Positions 10,281 through 23,400 of a DNA stretch of 64,000 nt are shown in pieces. Each line of letters opens with the position of its first letter. The stretch's first letter is position 1. The notes under the pieces are model-generated. The model saw only the letters and a program-made list of their open reading frames with translations, had not been told where the DNA came from and did not search any database. Source of the stretch: Paramecium octaurelia (lineage: Eukaryota; Ciliophora; Oligohymenophorea; Peniculida; Parameciidae); contig CAJJDP010000073.1 of NCBI GenBank assembly GCA_905182995.1, positions 317,990 to 381,989 on the forward strand, written 5' to 3'. The translations under genes were made by a program, and so were the position numbers.

Positions 10281-13200
10281 TCATTCTTTTTTGGTTTTGA
10301 TTTCAATAATTTTCGACTATTCCCCCTTCTTTGTCTTGTTTTTGTCAGTCAAGAATTCCTCTCTTTTGAGTATCACCTCAACCCATTCAGGTTCATCTGG
10401 AATTACTCCTTCGATTACAAATTTGATTCCAATAACTATGTGTTCAGCTACAATGAGAAAGAGAAAATTCCGAAGTCCAAGCTAATTAAGATGCTATGTA
10501 TACATCGGTTTAATCATTGGAAGCATTCGGATCTTCTCCGATCAACGTATTCAATTGTGTCTAATTTGCCTGATAAATGGATAAACAATTCGACACAATC
10601 CCAATGTATCCAACTAATTGTAGGATGTCATTCCAAACTCCAATGCTCTTTTTTGGTTCTGCTAATGGTCGTTTAACAAACTTTCTATAACCATAAAGGA
10701 GACCCTCTATATTGAGAATGTTAAAGAATAAAATTGCAATAGGAATTATTTAAGATCCTGCACTAAACATAGTGGCCATGCAAAATTGAGTCATCTATAT
10801 TAATATCATGATATACAAAATAAGTAAATTATTCGACATGATTTGGAGGATCAATCATTCTTCTATTTAATTCAATTTAGGATAGAAAGTATAGAGTCGA
10901 CAATCCTTTATCTATTGATTTGTTAATGGCACTAGTTTCAGTATCATAAACACTTATTCTTTAAGCAACAGCTAACTATTTTGAATTGTTTTATTTGTAT
11001 TTGTTGAAATCCCAATTAAATTTAATCTTTATAAAAGCAAACGAAATGAGAGGGTAGAGTGTATACCTAATCAAATGAACAAGTGACCAAGTTATAGTAA
11101 ATGATATACTTAGTAAATCTAGTTCTTCAGAATCAGGTCTAATTAGACTTCTATAAAATAATCGGCCGAATGAATTCAGAAAAGTGAAGGCAAACACCTT
11201 CATAATGTATACATTCTCTCTTTCATCTTGATATTAATGATTTTCATAATTTAATGTATGTTTAGCAAAAAAATTAAAGATCTCATTTGTTATAAGTATC
11301 GAGAATGCCAGGACACATGCCCATAGAGAATCATAAAATTATTCTCCCTCATTAATTTGTTTGAGATAATAATACCCAAATTGTTCTCCACCAATGAAGA
11401 GGACAGCGATCAAAACTAAGGGAATGTTTGATTTAAAATACTTCCATTAGACATTCCTTGTGTCCATAATTTCAATCGTATGAGTTACATCTTCAATAAT
11501 AAAGGCTCCCTTATACTAAGGAATTGTCCTTCTTTATTCCTCAGTAACATGCATATCAAAATTGTACATGGTTTCACTTTACTTTCTCTTCCAAAACTCA
11601 AAGAATATTGTTGCCCATACAGCCATACACAATGTGTAGATTGGAGCAACGGCATTAATAGAATCTCCATTAATAAAATGAAATATCCCAATGAATAATC
11701 CAGGAACAGCAGGCAAAAATAGCCATGTTGTAAAAAAGCATAAGAATACAAAAAACATTCCTATTTCTGCACCAAAGTAAGAAGATAAGGCACTAAATGT
11801 TCTGCTTTATGATCTACTTAATTAAAAGGGTTCAAATAAAATGTGAAATCTCTCATTTCTCCAAAACTTCAAAATCAATTCTTTCTCCTCTTCATCATGT
11901 AGAGGATACTATTCAATCAAAAGACCATCATTGATAAATTAATCAATGTCAAACTCATCATACAATAAAGTCTATAATATCTATTAGTCATGAATATGAT
12001 GAAAATTTTCAAATTGTTCTTGAATTTGAATATTGAATGGACATAAGTAGGCTTCCCTTGAATTGTAGATCATCATTTTAGTTTCATCAGCAATCATATT
12101 TTTTAGTTTTTCATCTACTTTCAAACAATAATATGTGTATTATTTATCTATAGATTCAATAGGCAAATATTTGAACATTCCCTTTTCGAAATTCTTCTTT
12201 TGTTATATGTTGTAGAATTATTATTCTAACAATTAGTTTTTTGCTCTTTGCCATCCTACTAATATATGATTGTATCCAGATCTTAAATAATTCTTTTCAG
12301 AGTTATTCAACAATTCCCTCTTCAAATGCTTGATTTCTGTCAATCTCGATTAATCAAAAGCTCGATGATTACGAAAATTGTAGTAATTAGGATCTGCTCC
12401 TTTCTTTATTAATTTTTTTACTATATCAATATGTCCTCTTTCAACTGCCACATGCAAAGCCGTTTGAGGTTTCACTTTGGTCATCCTATTAATTACGTTC
12501 CCAACTCGAAATTCCTTTACAGATTCTGATTCCAAAAAATATTCAACCAGTTCTTTTCTATTATGATACACAGCTGCATGCAAAGCATTCCTGCCCTTGT
12601 AAGATGGTTCAAAGGGGGAGTACCTACAACTTATCAAGGGCTCCACCAGGTCCAATCTCCCCAAAGTACTTGCCCAAAACAAATATCGAAGTCCTACTTA
12701 TGCTAATTAATTCGAGGATTTAATGTTAAAGTTGCTCTATTGCAAATATCTATAGGATTCATGTTCATCCAATGATAATTCCAACTTCTTTTTATGCTCA
12801 TCATTAGCCAAGTATTAAGCTAAGAACTTCAATATCATGAACTCCAACACCTTTTCATCCTCTCCTCTATCATCCAACTCTTTTCCTGTCATCAATGCCA
12901 AATCTATTGGAAACTAATCTCTATCATTTGAATACAACACTAGAATCTCAATTCATTCATTTACTTAAGCTAGGCTCCACAAACATCAATAATTTTGTTG
13001 TTTTTAAGTCTCCGAAATAACAAGTCCAATGCAAAGGGTTATTTATTCCCTATTTCTTGAACTCCTAAACAGATGCACCTCTTTCTAAAAGTAGTGAACA
13101 TATATCAAACTTAGAACCTTTTTTAAGACTCGCAATATCTTAGTTATATCCTCGAACACAAGCGAGCATTAATGCTGTATTACCTTTAAACATAGAGTTT

Positions 13201-13491
13201 ATGTTCTACCTTTATTATCTTTCGAATTTATGTTTATACACTGCAAATCAAGGAAATATTCAACCACATCATAGTGTCCTCTGTAAGCAGCCTACCTTAG
13301 TAATCCACTTACATAATGCAAGGCGTTTCTACCATAATAATCTGTCTTTTTGCAGGCATCCTATAACTGTTTTGACGACAAAGAGATCAGCTGATTACTT
13401 ATGAACTCTAACTATCCATCTTATGCGGCCTAGCAATCCTCTATTAGGATACCTCCAATAAATTAATTTCATCATGGCTAAACAAGTGCAT
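10281..13491 (-). CDS. Ankyrin-repeat anoctamin (TMEM16 family) channel/scramblase
   Basis: Removing six short introns (22-32 nt, first at 13367-13398) gives 1020 residues. The N-terminal about 450 residues hold ankyrin repeats (DYYGRNALHYAAYRGHYDVV, NTALMLACVRGYN, PLHWTCYFGD, KGRNALHAAVYHNRKELVEY, QTALHVAVERGHIDIVKKLI). Then comes a TMEM16 core: SSYFGAEIGMFFVFL, ATIFFEFWKRK, LVLIAVLFIGGEQFG, LNYENHQYQDERENVYIMKV, SFGRLFYRSL, IGVWNDIL, and the last helix RNFLFLIVAEHIVIGIKF. Anoctamins are dimeric Ca2+-activated chloride channels or lipid scramblases. Ankyrin repeats fused to a TMEM16 core are not the usual animal or fungal arrangement. Whether it conducts ions or scrambles lipid cannot be told here. 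Confidence 0.92.
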
Positions 13492-14297
13492 CTATTATCA
13501 ACTGAAAAATATAAAAAAATAATATAATGTTCCATAATTTCTTGTTTTTTATCATAACCCCAAGGTTAATATTAATTATTTAATCTAATCATAATAAACC
13601 GAAACTTTGATATAACATCAACCATTTTTAATACAACTTGTGATCATTTTTCAGTTTAATTTAGAAATTAATATAATCTTAAAGGTTCAGGCTTAAGTGA
13701 ATTCGAGTTAATTTGATCCACTCTGTGTAATTAGAAATATTTGCGATTATTAATATCCAGTATACAAACCAACTTTACGTAAATAGTTTTATTTTATAGG
13801 GATTCTTATTAATTATACATCAAATTTTGTCTTTTTTCAATTAATTGAAACTAAGACTCTAAAAATTTAACTTTTTTTTAACGTATTTTTAAACACAATC
13901 CAAAGTGAAGAATCATGAGTAAAGTCACAAATAAGTCAAATTGATAGATTCCTATCATTTTATGAGATCTACATAAAATTTTATTTTCAATTTATTAGTA
14001 GGATAACAAATACATATATATATTCTAAGTATTATTTCCCATTAAAAAAACCTATAATATTTCATAATCTGAATGATAAACCTAAGTATTCTTATTGTAA
14101 GAGGTATAAAGAATAAGACATCAGACTTCAAAAGGAGTTAAGAGTGGAATAAATATATATTCAATTTATGAATGATTACATTTACTTTCTATCATCATTT
14201 TAATGGGACATATTTTTTTGATTTAATTGCATTGAAAATACGAAATATTAGGACATTTATTGACCTAGTATTATTATTTTATTTATAATCACAAAAC
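13492..14297. other. Divergent intergenic region
   Basis: AT-rich spacer between the anoctamin start (minus) and the next plus-strand gene. It presumably holds both promoters. I see no additional gene or clear motif. Confidence 0.5.
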
Positions 14298-14832
14298 ATG
14301 TTTACCACGAAATCGCAATTTTATTAAGCTAGTTCAACAGGGCGGTTTCAGTTTAAATTTAAGCCGAGTGTTGAATTAGGCGGATTTCCTAGTTTGACAC
14401 CTTGTAATTCTGACAAAAGAATGACAAGATTAGATTGGTTTGCTGGTCCATCTGATCAGTTGGGTAATTTAGATTTTAATTTTGCTAGAAAGATAAAAAA
14501 AGCATTGCGCCTCGAAAGAAAGTAAACATCACGAAGACTTATCTATTGGAAAACGAACATTTATTTAAGCCAATAAAGAAACTGAAGGATTGGTTAGCCT
14601 AGAGGACATAATGTAAAGAAAATCTCGAGTGCCTACCCTAGAAAAGAAGAGAAATTAGTAAGAATTATTGGTTAATCTAAGAATTCCCGTTCATTTTTTA
14701 GGAGACAAGAATTATCCCTATCCAGAAATAGAGCCAGCATTTTATAAATAAGATGATGGACTAATCGCAGGATCAAATATCAAAAATCGATTTCGACATC
14801 CTTTCAAAATATCTAAAAAGTTTCATGGTTGA
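14298..14832 (+). CDS. Small hypothetical protein (169 aa)
   Basis: After removing a 25-nt intron (14464-14488) the frame runs 169 residues to TGA. It begins MFTTKSQFYQASSTGRFQF and contains GGFPSLTPCNSDKRM, then a basic middle, and ends NRFRHPFKISKKFHG. There are no membrane spans and no domain I recognise. The composition (basic, Pro/Phe patches, LGDKNYPYPEIEP) suggests a soluble structural or adaptor protein. Function is unknown. Confidence rests on the uninterrupted frame and non-random composition on both sides of the intron. Confidence 0.65.
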
Positions 14833-15074
14833 GTATTTGATATAATCATATTCATTCACTCGAAAAATAACAAATCTCATTTCTAGAATTAGATTAAAAA
14901 TTTTGTTGCAAATATATATAATTGAAGTTTTATCATTATTTTTTTGATTAGTTTATTTTGGAATATGTTTCTCTTTGTTTATATACTCATGCTTTATGAG
15001 TATTATTCTTATTTAAAGATAGATTTCTTTTTAATTAAATGAAATACTCTTTAATATGAATGATATTATTAATT

Positions 15075-16227
15075 ATGGGATAATATATTACTTAATTATG
15101 CAAATATTTTAAGAAAGAGGCTCATTGCAAAGTTCAGCAATAGCCAACTGCCTTAACTTTATCAATAAAATAACGAACTATAATTAATTATAATTCAGAT
15201 GGGTATGATTCTGATTTTGAGGAGGAGAAGGTAACTATTCAAAAAGAACCAGTTACAATAAAGTCTTGGAAAAAAGGAGTATTTTTAGGGTAAGGCTCTT
15301 TTGGTGTTGTTTATTAAGGATTCGATTTACAAACTGGACGAGTATTTGCTGTTAAATAGATCGAAATATTTCTTGTTGACAAAGAGTCTTTAAACTCTTT
15401 TTATAAAGAAATCTAAGTTTTGAGTTTATTAAAACATCCCAATATTGTTGAATATTATGGTTGTACTAATGATGGTACTCATTTAAGTATATTTCTTGAA
15501 TATGCTGGGGGTAATTATAACTCAATAGAACCTAGGTGGGTCAATTGCATAGATTCTTAAAAAATTTGGTAAGTTGACTGAAAGTGTGATCCAAAAATAT
15601 ACTAGGGACATTCTCTAAGGCTTGATTTATTTGCATTAGAAAAAAATCATTCATAGAGACATTAAAGGAGCAAATATTATTGTGGACACAAGAGGAGTTT
15701 GTAAATTAGCTGATTTTGGTTGCAGCTTAATAGGATAATAATCGTATTCATTAAAAGGAACTCCTAATTGGATGGCTCCTGAAGTATTAAATCAATAAGA
15801 ATCTGGTAGGTATTCTGATATTTGGAGTTTGGGATGTGTAGTCTTGGAAATGTTGACTGCTCTCCCTCCTTGGGGACATTTTGATAACCCCTTATAGGCT
15901 TTATTCTCCATCTCTTCTAAGAAATGTCCTCCCCCATTTCCACGCAACATTTCTGATAATTTAAGGGGCTTTCTTGAATGCTGTTTATAATATGAACCAA
16001 AATAAAGAAAAAAAGCTAAAGAATTGTTAAATCATCCTTTCCTATAAATTAAGTCACCCAAGAAATCTTTAAAGAGCACCAGAATAGAAATGTCACAACT
16101 TGAAGAACTTAGAGCAATACCTCACTAAGACGAATCTATACCTTAAGCTTAAAGAGAAGACTAAAAATCTATTTTTTCTGACCTTTCTTCTTTATAAATT
16201 GGAGATGAAAATTAACAATTTCAATGA
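15075..16227 (+). CDS. STE11/MEKK-type protein kinase (MAPKKK-like)
   Basis: 375 residues after removing a 25-nt intron (15511-15535). The kinase domain begins near residue 77: GQGSFGVVYQG glycine loop, VFAVKQIE Lys, [10 protein letters not shown], then [11 protein letters not shown] catalytic loop near residue 185, [18 protein letters not shown] activation segment/APE, and [15 protein letters not shown]. All catalytic residues are present, so it should be active. KGAN in the catalytic loop and GTPNWMAPE are typical of the STE11/MEKK group that phosphorylates MAP kinase kinases. The N-terminal about 70 residues and the C-terminal tail (about 330-375, Gln/Ser-rich) are low complexity. Upstream activator and target are unknown. 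Confidence 0.93.
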
Positions 16228-16830
16228 TATTAATTCGCTGTATTTATTTGTATAAAACAGGGAATATTTATTATTCTCTATCTTAATAATCTTCATTAAG
16301 ATATATATATTAATACTATATTACAAAACTAAATTTTTTGAAACCATTTATTGTGTATATTAATCTAAAATCTTCAAACCCTACTAATAGAGAATGAATT
16401 AATAAAAGTTACCTAATTCAATCGCTAATATATTATATAAAAAGCTATAATATAAATATAATTATATATTTTTCTTTTAATAACAAGGACACCAAAAATT
16501 GGATTCAATGATAAAGTTCATAAATACTGAAATAACAATTTTAAGTGACTTTCATCATCATTATCAAACATATATGACTAGTCCATGAATTTTCAAAGAC
16601 GTCAAAATTTTAAACAAAATTATTTTTAACTTTAATACTTGCTTGCATAGCATTCTTGCTTCTTTGGTTTGATGTCCTCATTTGCTCTGATTTTAAAATA
16701 AGAATTGTTAAACACTTATATTTTCAGGTTTGAAAAATCTTAAGATACAATTTTATCTTTGATGAAGATAAAAACAAACACTAGAGCAGGCCAAACGAAA
16801 AAATGAATAATACATAATTATTTATTGATA
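16228..16830. other. Convergent intergenic region
   Basis: AT-rich spacer between the kinase gene (plus) and the small Cys-rich gene (minus). No coding potential is apparent. Confidence 0.5.
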
Positions 16831-17112
16831 TCAAGAATCGCATCCTGGTATATATAATTCTTCAACGCACTCAGCGTTGTATACGCAAAACCCAGGTTGA
16901 CAACAGATAATTTCTTTTCTACCACAATTTTCTCCCCCAGATGCTGTACATTGATTGACACAGCGTGAATTCGAGGAGGAATAGATTCCCTTTGGTTGAT
17001 TTTTCTCCCTTCCCCAATCTCCCTTAGCTGTGGCTTTTTATAGGTGAACTCTTTTTAATTTCAAATCAGCTTCTATAGCATTTTCATTATTTTGTGTGGT
17101 AAATGAAAACAT
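16831..17112 (-). CDS. Small Cys-rich secreted or membrane-anchored protein
   Basis: The frame ends NAECVEELYIPGCDS at TGA and has nine Cys in its last about 60 residues (RCVNQCTASGGENCGRKEI, ICCQPGFCVY, AECVEE, GCDS), the look of a disulfide-rich secreted domain. The first clear ATG is at 17112 (MFSFTTQNNE). However, the frame is open further upstream and encodes a hydrophobic stretch (QKITLFVLLFSVICIATIM) that looks like a signal peptide or anchor, so the true start probably lies upstream near 17170-17200, perhaps across an intron. I could not find that ATG. Function is unknown. Confidence 0.6.
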
Positions 17113-17929
17113 AATTGTTGCAATGCAGATCACACTAAATAACAAGACAAAAAGTGTAATTTTCTGAACATTTATTTAATAAGATTTTTTAATTATACTT
17201 TCAAAAGTTTAATTTAAGCTATAAATATAATATTTTTATACAAAAATTAATATGTTTTTATAGTAAATATAGCATGAATTTTTCTTTGCTCTTTAGATAT
17301 CTACTAATAAAATACTATAAAATCAGTTACCTAAATCTAAAAAGTTTGAAAAATCTTGTTAGAATAAATATACTTAAATAAAGTATTATAATATTCCTGT
17401 AAGAACTAAATTTATAGCTGGCCTATTTATCCTAAAATAATTTCAAATTTATCATTCTCCTTGTCCATTTTATTTATCTTAATAGGATAAATAGTTTTAG
17501 ATAAATGAATTTAATTAATAATATTTTTAGTATGAGAAATAAATTCGAACTAAACACAATAACTGTCTATGTATCAACCTGCTTGAAAATAATTGTGCTA
17601 ATATGATAGATGTAAAATATATTTTATCTTCAATTTTAGATAATCTGATAAATTCATAACAATTCTTATTTTAAGGATCTGAACATCTGAAATTGAAAGC
17701 ACATCCTTTTAATTTTTATTAGAAATAAATAAACATTCCTAAAAAACTAAATTAAATTATAACTAATATTCTGAAAATTTTCAGGTGGATAAGAATGACA
17801 ATTAATTTGCATTCCGATTATGATTTTTCAATGAAAAATTAGTGGCATTAGTATATATTAAAGATAGTTGAATTGCAAGAAAATAAAGAGTGAATGTTTT
17901 AATTTAAATGTCAATATTAAATAATATTA
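17113..17929. other. Intergenic, no gene seen apart from the uncertain 5' end at its left edge
   Basis: AT-rich sequence. The first about 60 bases probably belong to the signal-peptide region of the Cys-rich gene. The rest shows no open frame worth calling. Confidence 0.45.
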
Positions 17930-19863
17930 TCACTTTTTAATAATTGGTTTCTATTATTACTTTTTAACAAATTCAAATTATGCCAAAACACTATTATATT
18001 CTTGTTACAGTTAATCTACTTTTCTCTTTGAGATTCCATCCTGTAACCTTAGATTCTCCATCTGTTATTTGTAAAATTAAACAATTGATTTTTATTTACT
18101 CTTAAAATAATATGGATGTATACTTATGTTTCTTAGATTTGTTTGTTTAAGTTAACAATCAAGGCATTTTCATTTTTGATGTTGTCAGCAATCAGTTTCT
18201 ATTCATCTTCTATTACAGCAATTTGATTCCAGAGAAATTTATCCAAATTCAACTGTTATGTAGTCAATTATTGTGCTTCTTCTCTTAATTTGGTCAATCG
18301 TTCTTCGACAGCTTAGGTACGTTCTTTGGCTCCTTATTAACATAAAACTACTTGAGATTAAGCAAACTTAAAATCATTTTCTGCTTGAGTCTTTTTCATA
18401 GAAAGCTGTTCTCTTTTCTTATCAACAAAATCCTATTGTTCTCTGTAATCAGTCATTCCTTATACTTTGTGACGTAGATGAGGAATAACATTTCTTTTTC
18501 TATCTTAGATGTTATCATTTAATAATTTTTCAATTTATTAGTTAGTCTCATATGAATTGAGATTCTTTTTAAAACTCATTTTGATAATGTCCTTGTTCTT
18601 TTTTATCAATTAAATTGCATACATAGCAGTCTAATCTCCCATAAGATTATTTGAGAAATCATACTCTTAAATATTGGACTTTAGAAATGTTTTGAATAGT
18701 TCTAATCCACTCAAATCAGTTAAACCACATCTTTTCATTATAATACTTTTCAGATTGCATGACCCCTAGAATCCTTAGACAAGAGCCAAAGCTCCTTGAT
18801 CTCCAATGATGTTCTTGCTAATATCCAAGGTTTTCAAGCTTCCATTCCTACATAATCCAGATGCTAATTGCTCTATAAAGTTTTGAGTCAATGAACAATT
18901 CCTTAAAGACAAATATTCAAGATGGTTGTTATAAACTAGGTAATTGCATATGCAAATATTGTTCTCCCCTATGAATGTGTTCTCATCTAGTATCAATTTA
19001 TTTAAATGAGTATTTCTCTCTATTTGTTCTAATATAGCAAACAAATGATGAATTGTTAATTTATTTCTTTTGAGATTGATTTCTCGAGCATGAACAGAAT
19101 CAGAACCTTGTCGCAGTTATTCACATATTTACACTACCTATTATGCAAACACGTTATTCTGAGCTTCCAATCTCTCCAAATAGGGTGGCAAGATGAGAGC
19201 ATCTTTAAGTTCATTATCAGACACATTTATATGCAATAGATTACGGTTTTCTGCAAAAGCACTGTTTAATTTTCTTAAATCATAAATGCCACAACCGCTG
19301 ATATCCAAAATTGCTAAAATTCTATTTTTTTTCAATGCTTCTGCCAATTGATTCAAGGCTAAACCAAGTCTATTCCTCTCGTTAGAAAAGGGGTTACCAA
19401 TGTTGAGATTATAGAGTGTTTGATTGATTGAAAGAGTTTGGAAAAGAACTGCCAATCCTCTAGGTCCTATTCCACAATTACACAAGGTCAAACTGACCAT
19501 GGGAAGTTATAGATTTCTTATCCCATCATAGAGTGGATTTTGTGAAAGAATAACAAAGGGAATATTTTTTACAACTTTATTGATTAGGGGTATGCAATTG
19601 GCAGGCAAGGATAATTCTGATAGATCAATGGTGTGTCCTTAATATTAACTCAAAACCTTTTCTTAAAATCTCCCCATTTGATCTGGTTGTAACTGAATCT
19701 TTAATTCTTCACATTTCTTGGCATACAAAGTTTCAAGAAGGTTGTGCATACTAGGAACGAACCTTCTGATCTGTGGAGACAAACCAATTTCCATGATCTA
19801 TGATTATGCCTTCGGAATGGTAGACATAGGTCTTCTAGAATTTGCACTCTTGACACTTCTCAT
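17930..19863 (-). CDS. Leucine-rich-repeat protein with C-terminal coiled coil
   Basis: 636 residues after removing a 23-nt intron (18101-18123). Residues about 60-390 hold RNase-inhibitor-type leucine-rich repeats (MVSLTLCNCGIGPRGLAVLF, LAILDISGCGI, LEYLSLRNCSLTQNFIEQL, LKTLDISKNIIGDQGALAL, SNNLMGDQTAMYAIQ). The C-terminal about 200 residues are charged and heptad-like (EERLTKLREEAQQ, NLRLQDGISKRKVDQLQQ), predicting a coiled coil. There is no enzymatic domain. The plan resembles ciliary or cortical LRR/coiled-coil proteins, where LRRs bind partners and the coil dimerises. That placement is inference. Confidence 0.88.
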
Positions 19864-19890
19864 TTATAATTAATCATGAAGTATATATAA

Positions 19891-20486
19891 TCAATACAGA
19901 ACACGCTGTTTATTAACATGAACACATTCTTTTGCCTTTTGGTTTTCAAATTTATTCCTCTTTTTCAATTTGCCATATAGCCTTGGGAAATCCTTTTTCT
20001 GTTTATAATTTAAAGACTTAAAATAGATTATTTGATTTTCATTACTAAATGCAACATAGAATCTACACCCATTAATTTTAAGTTAGTCAATTCATTAAAT
20101 TAGAGTTTCTTTTTATCCTGAAATCCTAAACCACATATCTCTTCATGATCATCCTATATATAGGAATTAAATCTTAGATTTAATATGATTACGTACATAA
20201 AATATGTCCTTCAGTCTCAGTTTTAGTTATATATTCAACTTATTTTTTAATCTTTCAAAACTCTAATTGAGAACATCTTTTTGTCTTTTGCAATAGCATC
20301 ATCAGAAGTAAATAGTTACACGCAAACTGTATCTGATTAGGCATTTTTATAAATGTATGCATATCGTTCAAATGTGTAATAAAAGGATTATGGGAACATG
20401 AAATATGCAATGAAGACAGGTAGAAGAAATTACAGTTTTTGGTTCTTTCCTTCTAGTTTGTAATTTTGAAGTTTCATTCTAATCAT
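19891..20486 (-). CDS. Probable protein-coding gene, model unresolved
   Basis: Coding-like stretches lie on the minus strand. Start-proximal: a frame from ATG at 20486 with ERYAYIYKNAQSDTVCV and TSDDAIAKDKKMFSIRVLKD. Middle: DDHEEICGLGFQDKKKLQF. C-terminal: GCRFYVAFSNENQIIYFKSL continuing to KECVHVNKQRVLY before TGA at 19891. They are in different frames and I could not place the joining introns convincingly. The putative start lies only 7 bp from the Ca2+ ATPase start on the other strand, so the real 5' end may differ. No domain is recognised. Confidence 0.4.
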
Positions 20487-20493
20487 TAAATTA

Positions 20494-23400
20494 ATGAATC
20501 ATTCACCTTTAAAAACTGATGTGAACATCACTGTCAGAGAGGATGACATGAGACTCAATATGGGAGGATTCAAGTTCTCAGCTCAGCAATTACAAAATAT
20601 ATTCACTTTGAATTAGAGAAGACGGATGTGTGAGGAAATAGACTTTCTTGAGCAGTTAGGAAGTTTAGGTATGAGTATCTCTTAGTAATTTAGAGGGTTT
20701 ATTGGATGGATTGTGTACTTCGATTAATGGCGGGATAGCAACTCATGACATCAATAAAAGGACAGAATTGTATGGTCACAATAAAAGAGTTGTTAGACCA
20801 CCTTAAACATATTGTGAATTACTGATGGATGCCATGGGAGACTTCACTATGAGAGTCTTGACAGTGGCTGCATTTGCTAGCATTATTATTTAAGTCGCAA
20901 CTTCAGATGACGAACATAGATCATTAGCTTGGATTGAAGGCTTTGCTATTTTTGTAGCTGTACTGGTCTGTACTAATGTTGCTGCCTTGAATGATTACTC
21001 AAAAGAAAAGCAATTTCGTAAGTTAAATGCTGTAAGTGAGAAGTCTAAAATGGTGACTATCATTCGTGATGGAAAAGAACATAGATTGCATGAAGAAAAC
21101 TGCTTAGTTGGAGACATCGTTAAATTAGTGGAAGGTATGGAGATACCAGCTGATGGAATACTTATAGAGGCTTCAGAAATCAAGATGGATGAGTCATCAA
21201 TGACAGGAGAAACAAACTCAATAAAGAAAGGAACTATGCAATAATGTTTGTAGAAAAAAGAAGAATTGATAAATGAAGGAGCTGAATTTGGAGAAAAGGA
21301 TAGATTTCTAATCCCATCTCCAGCTCTATTGTCAGGTACTAGAGTCCTGGAAGGAGAAGGACTCTTTGTGGTCTGCGTTGTGGGAGATCTATCATGTTTG
21401 GGTTAGATCAAGGCATCATTAGAGTAGGAAGAGGATGAAGAGACTCCTTTGTAAGAAAAATTAACAATCATAGCTGAAGACATCGGAAAATTTGGATTGT
21501 ATGCTGCCATATTGATTGTTATTGTATTGATGATTAGATTAGCTATTGAAAGAGGTATTGAAGGGGAATGGGATCATAGTAAACATTGGATGGAAATACT
21601 TAATTTCATTATCCTAGGTATCACTGTCTTAGCAGTTGCCATTCCTGAGGGATTGCCATTGTCAGTCACTATCTCTTTGGCATATTCAGTTTAAAAAATG
21701 ATGAATGATAAGAATTTGGTTAGAAAGATGTATGCATGTGAGACTATGGGAGGAGCTGATTCTATTTGTTCAGACAAGACTGGAACTTTGACTATGAATA
21801 AGATGACTTTGACTAAGATGTGGAATCAGAATTATATTGAAGTTAATTATTTGGCTAAGGAATAAGATTTAGGAGTTTTTGGTAAAATTAAATAATTGAT
21901 GATTGAATCAATCTGTTGTAATTCATCGGCTGAATTGGATCCAGAATCAGGTTCAAAGACAGAAGTTGCTTTATTGGAATATATGAGGAGAGGATAGATT
22001 GATTATAAAAATGTAAAAAGTTCAGTCAAATACCTTCAAAAAATACCATTCAACTCAGGTAGAAAGAGAATGAGTGTAATTGTAACAACTTAGAAGAATG
22101 GATTGCCTATACAACGTTTATATATTAAAGGAGCCAGTGAGATTATAATAAAAGGCCTTACTCATCAACACACATTTAATGATGAAATCATTGCCCTATC
22201 AGAATAGGATATTAAATAAATAGAAAATGTAATAAGTGAAATGGCAAAATAATCGCTTAGAACTATTTGTGTTGCCTATAAAGATTTGAATGGTAGAGAA
22301 GATTTAGTGAGTAATGATGGGAAAGTGTATGACATCGAGAAAAACAACTTGACTTTCTTGTGTCTCTTAGGAATCATGGATAATCTAAGAGAAGGAGTTA
22401 AGGAAGCAGTAACATTATGCAAGAAGGCTGGCATTAAAGTTAGAATGGTGACTGGAGATAACTCTGAAACTGCAAGAGCAATAGCATTATCATGTGGTAT
22501 TATAGAAGCAGGAGATAGTAAAGCATTGGTAATGGAAGGTGCTGAATTTATGAACAAAATAGGAGGAATAATATGCAAGAACTGTCAGACCGAATCTTGT
22601 AAATGTTCCAGAACTCAAAGTGAAGCTGAAAAGAATGGAACCTAATTAAGAGTAGATACTCTTGGTGACATGGGTTCATTTAAGAAATTATATCCATAGA
22701 TTGCTGTTTTGGCAAGATCCAGACCCACTGATAAATATGCTATGATTGTTGGACTAAAGGATTGTGAACATATTGTTGCTGTTACTGGAGATGGTACAAA
22801 TGATGCTCCCGCTTTGAAAAAGGCTGATGTAGGATTTGCTATGGGAATCTCAGGGACTCAAGTTGCTAAAGATGCAGCTGCCATCATTCTTATGGAGGAC
22901 AATTTCAGCGATATTGTCAAGGCTGTGATGTGGGGTAGAAATATTTTCCAATCCATTCGTAAATTCCTTCAATTCCAATTGACTGTTAATATAGTGGCTG
23001 TTGGATTGACACTAATTGTCTCAGCTGTTCTTAAATAAGAAGTACTCAAGCCTATTTAAATGTTATGGGTCAATTTAATCATGGATTCTTTTGCCTCATT
23101 AGCCTTAGCCACTGAACCTCCTAGTCCTGTTTTATTGAATGATAGACCTTATTCCAGAGCCTAATCTATAATTACAAGAAAGATGCTCAAACACATCTTA
23201 GGTTAAGCCGCATTTCAAATGGCCATTATGCTAATTGCTGTATTCCTAGCTCCTCATTTTGTTCCTGAATATACTGATGGATTTGATGATAGATTGAATG
23301 ATTGGTTAGATGATAAAAATTTATTAGAGTTTCCATCAGATATCAATCATCCAAAATACAATTTGGATTACTATCCTGAGTAACTTATGATTAGAAGTGG

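Noticed and set aside
10291..11698. Plus-strand open frames (10291-10485, 10440-10676, 11480-11698)
   Set aside because: They are antisense shadows of the anoctamin gene, whose frame encodes conserved TMEM16 segments across the same bases.
22276..22578. Minus-strand 100-codon frame
   Set aside because: Antisense to the Ca2+ ATPase hinge region, which is highly conserved and explains the open frame.
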